In this document: positions 28,991 to 37,680 of the stretch, in pieces | How the letters are laid out: the number at the start of each line of letters is the position of its first letter | How positions within the stretch are numbered: the stretch's first letter is position 1 | Assembly (NCBI GenBank): GCA_003427395.1 | Contig: BFEA01000203.1 | Span: 969,741 to 1,007,420, forward strand | DNA: 37,680 nt | Reading direction: 5' to 3' | Source of the DNA: Chara braunii | Taxonomy: Eukaryota > Streptophyta > Charophyceae > Charales > Characeae | Made by a program: the position numbers and the translations under genes | Notes under the pieces: model-generated | The model's database searches: none | Told to the model about the DNA's origin: nothing | Seen by the model: only the letters and a program-made list of their open reading frames with translations

Positions 28991-30084
28991 GCAATGCAAG
29001 CATACGCCAGTGGTCGCAGTGATGACGTACGATGTAGTACCCATACTTATGCGGTCCTCGTTAATCTCGGGGGTCGTGTTCGACACTCAAGTGTCGGCTG
29101 ACACGAGCCTTGAATTGTCATCCCCTCGTTGAGACTTAAGGAAGCAGTTATCTGTCTTGAGAATAATAGTGAGACCCACGCCGAAACTATGTTCCTGGTC
29201 CATTGTGGGGTGTTGTTATCTTTCCTTTGAATAAGGAAGTAACTACATTATCAGGTAAAAGAGGAGGAAAGGGTTTGTTCCCTTGCTTAAACCGTGAGGG
29301 CAAAGTTTGACAACTACTGCTTAGCCAGGGTGGGTCTAGAGTGACGACCTAGGCCAGACTCTCGCTACGTAGGGCCACCATATTTAGAGAGGTGCGGGTA
29401 CGTCGCCCGTTGACTTAATAGGTATGAGTGGGGTTGTCCTGCTAACCTTAATAGGTTTAGTGAGGTGCAAGCGTTGGAACCAGAGAGGGTTGCGGTGAGG
29501 CTTGATCTTTAGAGCGGGGCTCAAGAGTCAAGATGTTATCTTACGAGGATTACACCGCCTCTCTGAAATATATGCTTCGCTTAAGAGTTGAAGGGGTAAC
29601 AATTGTATCATGCTATTTACTCATTATGAGTCTTATTTTTGCCTTATAGAGTGTTGTTGAGGTTTACCTTGTTATATGACTGGCAGTTGAGTTGACTTCA
29701 TATTGTTGTTTATTAAAGTTTGTCGTGCTCTTCAGTTACAACCCCTGCCAATAAGTTGTGCCTAATATGTTGTAATTATTGTTGTAAATATATGTTATTT
29801 ATCATGGGTTGTACTGCATCTTGGATTCATGTTTGGAGTATCCACCTATATGGCATATGTATATTGTGTTATTCCTTGATAATAGAAACGATAAGTGATC
29901 GATGCCTGAGTTATGATTTGAGGGATTTATAAGTGAATATTTATGTTTTATCTTAGGTGGATATTTATTTAAAAGACTCTCTTCGGTATCGTCGTTGTTC
30001 CGAGTACATCCTTTTATGCGCTTTCATGATGAGAACAATATAATTTAGTAGGGATATATTTTGCATTAAGACTTAATTACGTGA
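28991..30084. other. No gene seen; probable leader or LTR of the gag element
   Basis: T/G-rich sequence with no domain. A CAACAG|G junction at about 30126-30131 resembles a 3' splice site just before the gag frame, but it is also inside the open frame. Confidence 0.3.
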
Positions 30085-30843
30085 CTTCCTTCGAGCCTCG
30101 ACCCTGACACCGCTCGTTGTTGTGCAACAGGTGATGGGGTCGAGGGAGCTCGAGGGAAGATTGGGGTCGAGGAACTTGCCTACCTGCTAGGTGTGTGTGA
30201 TTGGGAGCAAGACAACATACCCAAGGTTGAGATCGACGTTTTCAAAGGCTATCATGTTTCTGACTTCCTTGATAAGTTTGAACATATATCATCCCATTGC
30301 AAGTGGAATGAGGAGCAGATGCTAAAGGAGGTTATGAAGTATATCCATATAAGCCTGAAGGAGGAAGTCAGTGGGTTGATTAGAAGAGCAGGGTTGTCAT
30401 GGAGGAAGTTCCATAATGACATATGGAATAAATATCGGCTAGGTGAGGAGCAACTAACCAAAGACGATCTTGAAAAGATAGATCGATATAGTTATGTGTC
30501 AGTAGGGCACTTCCTGGCGGAGTATGAGCGCGCATCGCGTAAGGTCTGGGCATTGTCTGAACATGACAAGTGCTTTGTCTTCCTCATGAACTTCACAGAC
30601 GCCGAGCAGCGAGACTTGATTCGTAGAACAGAGGGGAGACTAATATGGGATAAGATCCGAGAGAATTTTGAGCAGGGGGATTTCGACCAGTACCTCTGCC
30701 ATACTCTGCAGGAAGCAAGGAAAAGGAAGGAGTTGCAAAGTTGTGGTAAGAACAAGCTGGATGAAGGCGCAAAGGAAGTTGTAGCAGGTGCTAGAGAGAA
30801 TGTGGAAGGCGAATCTCAGGAGAAGGTTAAGAAGTTTAAGTGA
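30085..30843 (+). pseudogene. Retrotransposon gag (capsid-like part)
   Basis: The frame is open from 30085 (after TGA at 30082-30084) to TGA at 30841-30843. The strongest part begins near 30193, where GTG, not ATG, would have to serve as start, so the true start is lost or lies in a spliced leader. The peptide has the usual plant gag layout: VFKGYHVSDFLDKFEHI, then KWNEEQMLKEVMKYI, then a helical W-rich centre (LSWRKFHNDIWNKY) and a charged tail with QEARKRKE. This matches the Retrotrans_gag type of Ty3/gypsy elements, which form the particle shell. The zinc knuckle follows in another phase. Confidence 0.8.
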
Positions 30844-30917
30844 AATCATAAGTGGGGTGAAGAGAACAAGGCAAGAGTCTGCGCTGATAAACAGGGGAGG
30901 CTGAAGTTAGGGACGTC

Positions 30918-31193
30918 ATGCTTCATACCTGTGAGAGGACAATTGACGTTCTGAATAAGGAGAGAAAAAGGGGACAAAGAGGACAGAAGCAAGCAGATGT
31001 GGCCCCGCCTATTACTACATCCGGTCCTCGGAAAGGGCGTGCCCGATGTGATACATTGTCATATGAAAGTAGGACGGATCGTAGAATGAAGAGAATGCGA
31101 GACCGGCAGGCAAAGATAGTATGTGCTTGTTGTGGAAAGGTTGGTCACACCCCTCCGAAATGTAAGATGGCAAAGAAAGGAGTTGAACGGTGA
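30918..31193 (+). pseudogene. Gag C-terminus with CCHC zinc knuckle
   Basis: In a different phase from the capsid part, a basic stretch (KERKRGQRGQK) leads to CACCGKVGHTPPKC. This is a perfect C-x2-C-x4-H-x4-C knuckle that binds element RNA. A stop follows 10 residues later. The phase change and the TGA at 30841 show that gag is broken, unless an unrecognised frameshift is used. No protease, RT or integrase follows before 33300. Confidence 0.8.
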
Positions 31194-32162
31194 GACTGTT
31201 TGCCTTAGGTGAGGGTTTGATTTCTCCCAATGGCTATCGTTACACTACTTGTCTCGCTTATCGCATTAGAGAGGTACAATGGTGTCAGCAGTTTCGCACG
31301 ACTTATGGATGAACACTCAGAATGTTATGAAGGTATGGAGCGCTCGGCTGCTAGACTAATAAGCGATCATCCACCTAATTTTTTTTTAAGCTAGGCCTCC
31401 AAATCTTATGAGGCATATATTCTATCTTGTACATATTCCTGATTTTGAGTAAGAATCCTTACCTTTGTTTTGGGATTATGCGTACGTTTTGGGTTTGACT
31501 ATCCACTCTCAAAGCTGGTTTTAGTTTTGTCGAATGCAAGTGGAGGTCTTATAAGGCTCAATTATCCGTACGCTGACGTCCTTTCGTCCCTGCGAGAACA
31601 TTTGGGATCAACTTGTGTACATTAGTCTTTTATAGGGTATGTTGTACAAGGTCATTTATTTTGATGGAAACCTGGATTTGTGGTGGTTTGAGGCTTGTGA
31701 AGGCTTGAGGCTCGGGATAATCTGATTTTCTTCTAAGGGCTATCTTGATATGGGTTTTGATTTCCCTGGGTTGCAGAATCGTGCGTGTTCTGGTTGTCAT
31801 TGGCATTCTCACCATGGTGGATTTGTAGGTTTTTCTGTAATTGCTCTATTTGACAGATGAGAAAGGAAAGTTTTAACTGTGTATAATGAGAAAGTGATCC
31901 AAAAAGGGTCAGTGAAGAGTGTTTGAACCAGGGAGGGTTCAATGAAGTGAAGAAAGTGTGATTATTAGTGGAGGATTTCTGGGAGATTTAAAGAATCCAG
32001 AAAATCATATTCAGAGAGAGGTTATGCCCGAGGGCGGCCTAAACGGTTGATGGTCTTATTGGGACCCATCTCCGAGTGGAAGATATTTTAAAGATTATAT
32101 GGAATGCTTATCCTTGAGTAGGAAGGATAGCTGAATGATTTTTGGTTGAGAGATTTGCCTTC
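31194..32162. other. No gene seen
   Basis: T-rich and mixed sequence without domains; short frames only. Confidence 0.35.
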
Positions 32163-32455
32163 CTGACATGTATACAATGACCACTCTGCCCTGGGCTCAT
32201 AACTGTCACCGAGGGACTCGCGGCAGGGAAAACTGTCATGTATACGGGACCCCCACTTGACCCTTGGTTATGGACTGCGAGTGGTTTAGTCTGCGTCAGA
32301 AGGTAGGGGTTATACTGTCATGTATACAGCAATGTCACCTAACCCAAGGTTCACAGCTGCCAGTAAGGGAGACTCACGGCAGGGAAACCTGTCATGTATA
32401 TGGGGGCCTCACTTGGCCCTTGGTTGTGAACTCCTAGTGGCTAGGCTGCGACAGT
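32163..32455. repeat. 152-bp tandem repeat, two units
   Basis: Units start at CTGACATGTATACA (32163) and CTGTCATGTATACA (32315). Each contains ACTC-CGGCAGGGAAA-CTGTCATGTATA, then CACTTG-CCCTTGGTT-TG and CTGCG near the end. Confidence 0.85.
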
Positions 32456-33382
32456 ATTTCTCGTGATTGAGGAAAATCAAGGGAAAATGGTTGATTATGG
32501 TGAGATTTTGGGAAGTATAAACTTTGAGCTTTATTTGGAAGAAGGTTGTGAGAGTTTGCTCACTGAGCAAAGCTTATGGTTGAGATTGACAGTGTGTATG
32601 ATGAAAGTGAAGAACCCTACCCTTAAAAAGGTAGGATTTATGGGCAAAAGGGGTGATTTTCTTTTATTTTTGAAGATTTAGTGAATATCCCTACCCATCC
32701 GTTTGATGAGTGACTAAGATGAGTGGCTTTTGCGTGATAGTAATGACATGTGGGTTTGGGCTTAACGGGGCCCTAGCCATAAGGTACATTGTGGTATATA
32801 TGATGGAGTCAAACACCCTAATCTTCTAGATTAGCGAAAAGGTTGAGGTGTCTGATTATTCCACGCAATGGGATATTTCTTTGAGAAAAGCTTGAAAAGG
32901 ATGTATGACTAAGTTTAGTCTGAATGATCCTTGTAGCCCACCACTGAGTTAAGTTTTAGTTAGTGGTAGGATGATCTGGGTGTCCGGCACGATAAAATAT
33001 CGTTCAAAGAGACCAGAAGTGAGGTAGTCTTAAGTTTGGCATTGGATGACTTCCTGTCCGTGATTACAGTGGGTGGAAAGTGGTTTTATCCCCTTTGTTA
33101 AATTAGAGGTTGAAGCGTGTTTGTGCTTAGCCGATTATTCGGCTATTTGTAGATTGCTATTTTGATCAGGAATCAGAAGATACTTTTGACCGACGATTTT
33201 GTCCTCTTCCTTTGAAGAGTCAAGGCTTGAAGTGGATACAACTAAATGACTGTTTTAGCTGAAGTTAAAAACTTGAGAAAGTTATCATATACTTTTTCTG
33301 AAGACCAGGTTTGAAAGGTATTTGGTTTAAGCTTCCAGTGCGACGGGGACCTCGCTTAATAAGGTCCGGGCAGGCTGTCGTA
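32456..33382. other. No gene seen
   Basis: AT-rich; a 72-residue frame at 32463-32681 has no recognised domain. Confidence 0.35.
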
Positions 33383-33408
33383 CCAAATACCCTTACAAAG
33401 GTATTTGG
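33383..33408. repeat. Perfect 9-bp hairpin
   Basis: CCAAATACC and GGTATTTGG pair around an 8-nt loop. A further AAAGGTATTTGG lies at 33314-33325, so the left arm could also pair upstream. Confidence 0.75.
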
Positions 33409-33733
33409 CGTGTTTTCTACAAGTTACGCAAGTAAGGCCTCGCCCGCCCGACGGCGTGCGCCCGAGAGGGAGCTTAGGTCCTCGTCAGGGTGAGCGGCGT
33501 GCGCAAGGTATTGATGGCGAGGCGCAACCATGCGCTACCTGAGCGTGCGTGGCGTTACGGGTCAGCGGGACACGCGACGATTTATTTATATTTTATATTA
33601 TTTATTGTTGTATTATTTTTATTTGTAGGCTCCGACATTTTTATTAAATCGGACGTGACGTCGGATTTAATGGTCGTCACGGCAGTCGAGGACCTTGAAT
33701 ACGCGCCTCGTTTGGCGGGTCCGGGTGTTCGGG

Positions 33734-34093
33734 ATGCCGGCGAAAATCCTCTACCGCGCCGCTGCTGAGAACAGGGCGCAGTCAGGGTTTGAGTTCGCAA
33801 TTACACTCGAGGATAAAGGGTCGGTAACGCTGAAAGTATATAACCTATGTTTTGGGTCGCATGGGTGTGTGTTGTATTCGCGGGATTACCTACCGTGCAA
33901 TTTTCGGGACTGCGCCGAAGTTACCCCATTATGGTATTACGAGGACCTCCGTCGCAGCCACATCCGTGCTCAAATCCCCAGCGAGGGAACATGCGGGAGC
34001 CGCAACCACCAGCGGGTGCGATACCTGTTGCGGCAGGGGGGGGATACCGGCCTGGGGACTACCGGTAATATTGGGACCAAGCTTCTTCGATGA
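33734..34093 (+). CDS. Hypothetical 119-residue protein with Cys/His-rich centre
   Basis: ATG at 33734 (GGGATGCCGG) opens 119 codons to TGA. The N-terminal half is globular-looking (SGFEFAITLEDKGSVTLKVY). The centre has CxxF-DC, then W-YYEDLRR and SH, an arrangement that recalls BED or other transposon-linked zinc fingers, though the spacing is not diagnostic. Upstream an AT-rich stretch ending TTTTATTTGTAG at 33629 could be an intron end. It overlaps the last exon of the minus-strand gene model by about 165 bp, tail to tail, so at least one of the two frames may be a shadow. Confidence 0.4.
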   Translation: MPAKILYRAAAENRAQSGFEFAITLEDKGSVTLKVYNLCFGSHGCVLYSRDYLPCNFRDCAEVTPLWYYEDLRRSHIRAQIPSEGTCGSRNHQRVRYLLRQGGDTGLGTTGNIGTKLLR

Positions 34094-35540
34094 GCCCGCC
34101 GCGGTGCCTCCCCTCCGGTCCCCTCCCCCTATGAGCATCTGTAGTCTTTGCTCGGTGCCGATCAAAGGGAGGGGGGGTGAAGAACCAACGGGTATCTCTA
34201 GTACAGTGCCACGGGAGGTTGTGCGGGAGACTGTGGCTATACTGCCACAGGATCTCCGTCGGGCCGTGGAGTAAAGGGGCGGAGGGGCAGCGAGCGCTGG
34301 GCCAGAAGGAGGCGGGGCAGCCTCACCTCGACTCGCCGCTGGGGCAGGAGGCGCAAGGGTGATATCGAAGTCGGCATAGGCAGGTGAGCGAGGGCCAGGC
34401 CAGGAAGAAGTGCGAGGCCGGATAGCGCTGTGCAACAGCGGGCGGAGCGACAGCACAACAGGGAGACGAGGGAAGGCAGCCAAAGCAGGGGCGAACCTGG
34501 GCGACAGTCTGGGCCACGTGCTTTCGGCATGAAGAGACAGCGAGGGCGATGGCGGAAACTAGGGAGTTCGGGTGCACGAGATGAACGGGGAAGGGGAGAC
34601 TTACCTCCTTGCACTTGTTGTGCCACCACCCAGCTGATTGTGTTCAATTGCCGCCCGTAGTAGCATCTGGATTAGCGCACGGTTTGTAGTAGAAAGGAGG
34701 GACGAATTTAAACGGGTTTCTACACCAGGTGCCTGTGCAGAAGAGAAGAAGTCGGAGATGGTGGAGGGCGAGCAGGGGCGTAGTAAGGAGAGGATAACAC
34801 ACTCAATACTTCGTGGAATGAGGCGGGGAAAGAGTCGAATCTGGCATTTTGGAGGGCTGCGAGATGAATGAGGAAGTTAGTTTCTGCTAAAGGTTAGTAG
34901 AATGAGGGTATGAGAGAAAACGAGTGCGCGGGATATGGAGAGTGTTGGGAAGAAGGAAAAAAAACGGGAGTAAGAAATTTGTATCTTACCCGTTCCTCAA
35001 CGGAATCGGGCGGGAGAAGATGTTGTTTGGGGGTTTCAGCATAGGGCGAATGCAATTGTAGTGTTAGTTTGGTCAAAGAGTTTGTGTAGAAGGAGATAGT
35101 AAGGAAAAGTGCTGCGTGGGAGATAGTGGGAGCGAAGAGGGAGGAAGGTAGAAAAACAGAGATCTCACCCGTTCTTTAGCAAAAACGGGCGAGGGAGGGC
35201 ACAAATTTGGGGTTTTCGGGCACGACAAACACGATGCAGCCTTTAGTTTCCGCATTAGAGCTTTAGTTTGGCAGGTACGGTCGTCGCGAGCTGCGTGGGG
35301 AGATACTTCTAAAAAGGTTGGATGTATCTTTCCACTTTTCATTGGAAGATTCATTCTGAGGCTGCGCATACTATCGGAGGGGAGTAGCTCCCCTCTCTCT
35401 CGCACAGATGTGGAAGTGTGTGTGTCCAACAATTCCTTAGTCAAAATTGATACTGGGATTTCCGTTTGTTTTTTGTGTGTCGCAGTATATTGCTTGATGT
35501 TGTAAGTCAAGCTGTCCTCGTGGATGCTGCATATTGCCAT
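33929..35540 (-). CDS. Predicted three-exon gene, 332-residue protein of unknown function
   Basis: Exon 1 is 35540-35169, exon 2 is 34732-34605 and exon 3 is 34427-33929. Lengths 372, 128 and 499 add to 999, exactly 333 codons with the final TAA. ATG has a favourable context (AGTATGGC). Donors are CGG|GTGAGA and GAG|GTAAGT. Acceptors are TTCTTCTCTTCTGCACAG| and CTGTTGCACAG|. All 42 codons of exon 2 are open in the required phase. Exon 1 is polar and basic. Exon 2 carries a likely helix (ALIQMLLRAAIEHNQ). Exon 3 is Pro/Ala/Ser/Gly-rich and probably disordered. No known domain is seen. The GC-rich exon 3 also has open frames on the other strand, and expression is unproven. Confidence 0.5.
34990..35111 (-). 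pseudogene. Duplicate copy of the exon-1 end inside intron 1
   Basis: This 122-bp segment aligns with 35290-35169, the end of exon 1, at an offset of 179 bp. It ends with the same donor (GAACGG|GTAAGA) and is preceded by CCCACGCAG, as is the original copy. Both copies are open for 40 codons in the homologous phase, ending EER or KER. Spliced in after exon 1 it would shift the frame to an early stop, so it can only be an alternative to, not an addition to, the original. Confidence 0.5.
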
Positions 35541-35589
35541 ACTTTTGTCAAGAAACGGGCGCCCAGGCTATTGTTCATGATGGTCGAGA

Positions 35590-35591
<2 letters not shown>

Positions 35592-35646
<55 letters not shown>

Positions 35647-35649
35647 GAG
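35592..35649. repeat. (GA)n microsatellite
   Basis: Alternating GA of about 58 bases with one GGGA interruption, about 50 bp upstream of the minus-strand ATG. Confidence 0.96.
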
Positions 35650-37010
35650 GCGGAAAGAGAAGACTGGCAGATTGAGAGCTCTCTCTTGATTCTGTGGGTG
35701 GGGTGCATGGCCCAGGACCAGACGGCACCTACTGAGGATGGTCGTGCTCCAGCGTGTCCCGACGCCACTGCAGAAGTCAAGGAGGTGCTTTGCTGAGCCT
35801 ACAGTAAGTAGGTTGTGGATAGTGCCTAGCCCTGCTGCAGTTCGCCTGCTGCAGATCGCTTTGGGTATTAGCATGCTGCCCTGTACTATGTGCTACTACG
35901 AGGGAGCACCAAGGAGAAGGAGAGGCTGCTCGTATTGCTGCCTGTCGATGCAGTCGATATTGGGTTTCACAAGCCGCATACCGTAATGGTTGTTGTTGCT
36001 AAACGTTGTGGTGCAGCGAGGTGACTCGCTGCAGTAGGCGTCTAACTGCTGTTTCAATACCTGGCTGTTGCGTAAAAGTGCTATACACAGAGTCTCGAAC
36101 AAGCTGCTACGACTTTTTGTGAAGTACTGCTGTCGAGACTTGCTGTTTAATCTCTGTCCACAGTTCATGATGGTGCACAACAATGTTGTTTACTGCCCAT
36201 TGCATAGCAGATCGCGGTGATGTGGCCTGCCGTGCGGGCACTGTGCACTTTTGGGTCATGCTTGTACATGTAGCTGCTCCGCTGGTGCGAGCATCTGCGG
36301 TACTTCCTGCTAAGATTGTCGGAGTACCTGGTACCAAGCGGGTGGAAGGGCTCCGTTCACGGCGTGGTGATAAAGCTTGCTGGTTGGAAGCACCGGTATT
36401 GTGGATGTTGAGGTTCGTGGTGTTTGAATGAGACTGCTAAGCCCTGCCACATACGTGATGTTGTGTTATGGCGCATCATGATGCTGCTGGAATTGCACGG
36501 CTCATTGCACGGCTTCCCACTACTACGAAACCGCCGCGTTTGGCTGCCTTATGCGTGTGCTCTGTTTGAACAGTGTTCCTAGACTGTGTAGTAGCTAGCT
36601 GGTCAGGGGCAGGAAGGACTGTCGGGGGCAGCCACTCTGCGTTTGGACTTCAGTCGATCGTGGTTCAACCGACTTACTGCGCATTGGCCATCATTGCGGG
36701 GCCCTTAGGAGACTGAAGGTTACAAGGCCCTCTCCTGGGAGTTGAGTCTGTCCCTCTCTTGTATCTCGCGCGTCTGAGACCTCTCATTCTGCCTCCCTTA
36801 CTCTAAGTCTAGTCTTGTTCTGAGAAAAAGGCGGCAGGCGGGATTGCAACCCGTAGGACCGCAGCAAGACTGTGGGGAGTCAGCCCACCGATTGCGGGAG
36901 ATCTGCCGGAACTCAGGTGGAGTTCTGGAGGCAAGGAACTGAGAGGTCTTCTTTGGACATTCGATCCACGATTTGGACTAGATTCAGCTTGGTCCTACGA
37001 GGATCATCGT
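35650..37010. other. No gene recognised
   Basis: Rich in GCTGC words. A 29-codon frame from ATG 35707 (GTGCATGGC) stops at 35794, just before CTACA|GTAAGT, but the stop makes an exon unlikely. 36770-36960 resembles the end of an LTR (pyrimidine-rich, then GGCGGGATTGCAAC), but no partner was found. Confidence 0.3.
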
Positions 37011-37029
37011 CTGTTATCACTGATAACAG
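37011..37029. repeat. 19-bp perfect palindrome
   Basis: CTGTTATCA and TGATAACAG around a single C. Function unknown. Confidence 0.7.
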
Positions 37030-37519
37030 GTTGGTTGGTTGATCGCCGATTCGTCGACTCACGACACAACTTTGCTTACACCTGTACCTCAGCTTGACTG
37101 CCTTAGCCCTGTGAATTGATATGTTTCTTTGAGGGTTTTAACCGGACTTCTTTTAATGGCCATTACAAAGGACTTATGAGATTTATGGAAAGTTGAATTA
37201 TGACTGGGGCTTGAGTGTGTGAGGCGTGGCGTGAGTTACAGGGAACATTAAAGTTGACCACATTGGTGTATGGCAATGTGGCTATTGTGTGTGCCTGTGT
37301 TTTATGCAGGTTAGTATTTTGGAGCTTGGTATATGGGCCATACTTTGGAGACAGTAAGAATGACAACCATGTGTCGCACGATCTGCATACCTCATGGGTT
37401 TATGTTTCCCCCCCTTCTTTCGTTTTATCTCGAACCCTGATTTAACATATGAGTGTTGGGATGTTTATTTATTTATTGGGTGATTTTGCTTGTTAATTTT
37501 TATGGTTGGGCGTTGTAGT
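37030..37519. other. No gene seen
   Basis: T-rich sequence with short frames only. Confidence 0.35.
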
Positions 37520-37680
37520 CCATGGCAGCTGGCAAAGCCAAACCCCTTGACTCCTTTCCAGACCCTGGGTGATGGAGCTGGTCTCCAGGGCAATAAGAGA
37601 CGATTGCCACCACAGGTATGAACCTGTGTACCACCCACTCTCCGCAGGGTGCAGAAGAGGGTGTGGTTGTCAACCGCACT
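37520..37680 (-). mobile_element. SINE-related fragment running off the window
   Basis: The minus strand reads GGTACACAGGTTCATACC, a B-box-like core matching GTACACAGGTTCGTGACC at about 21242. Nearby words such as GGCAA-TGTCT are also shared. The remainder lies outside the window. Confidence 0.45.

Noticed and set aside
32163-32455. Solo LTR pair
   Set aside because: The two copies are adjacent tandem units without TG/CA ends or target duplications.

Overview
The window looks like repeat-rich nuclear DNA of a eukaryote, most likely of the green plant lineage (streptophyte alga or land plant). The evidence is a chromodomain-bearing Ty3/gypsy element (chromovirus), two LTR families whose putative primer-binding sites match plant-type tRNA 3' ends (initiator Met and Asp), a hAT-like element with an 8-bp target duplication, tRNA-derived SINEs, GT-AG intron signals and many satellites. 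No bacterial operon structure is visible. The species cannot be fixed from this sequence. Two N-gaps and a complete Nextera junction adapter show that it is a short-read/mate-pair assembly.

Layout. 1-3550: decayed repeats, including a 2.15-kb element bounded by inverted repeats (1120-3270). 3553-16891: one LTR retrotransposon with 942/964-bp LTRs (about 93% identical by eye) and a 4-5 bp target duplication. Its 3' half keeps broken RT, RNase H, integrase and chromodomain segments, each in a different frame and split by a hAT-like element (12354-13720) and a poly(A) SINE (15048-15381). Its 5' half holds no recognisable gag or protease. It holds instead a 10-bp-phased W-box-like array, a purine-rich duplicated region, two minisatellite blocks and an LTR-like block (about 11300-12006) from a second retrotransposon family.

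16896-25260: a mosaic of small retroposons. It includes a hammerhead-ribozyme-like core (18112-18139) between two copies of its possible cleavage-site sequence, a minus-strand poly(A) retroposon with an exact 16-bp target duplication (19053-20173), several tRNA-like SINE heads, a 300-bp tandem repeat, an exact 94-bp duplication across a gap, and a foldback element. 25261-25298 is the adapter, so continuity across it is doubtful.

25300-33300: a minus-strand LTR end with an Asp-type primer-binding site (28340 onward), and a plus-strand gag with a separate CCHC zinc knuckle (30085-31193) but no pol. 33300-35540: the only part that behaves like host coding sequence. A minus-strand three-exon model (35540-35169, 34732-34605, 34427-33929) joins into an exact 333-codon frame, with a decayed second copy of the end of exon 1 inside intron 1. 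It overlaps tail-to-tail with a plus-strand 119-residue ORF. 35540-37680 has a GA microsatellite, unassigned sequence and a partial SINE.

Most sequence here is transposable-element debris. The genes do not form a pathway. The relationships that can be read are nesting order, meaning which element jumped into which, and possible ribozyme or splicing activity.
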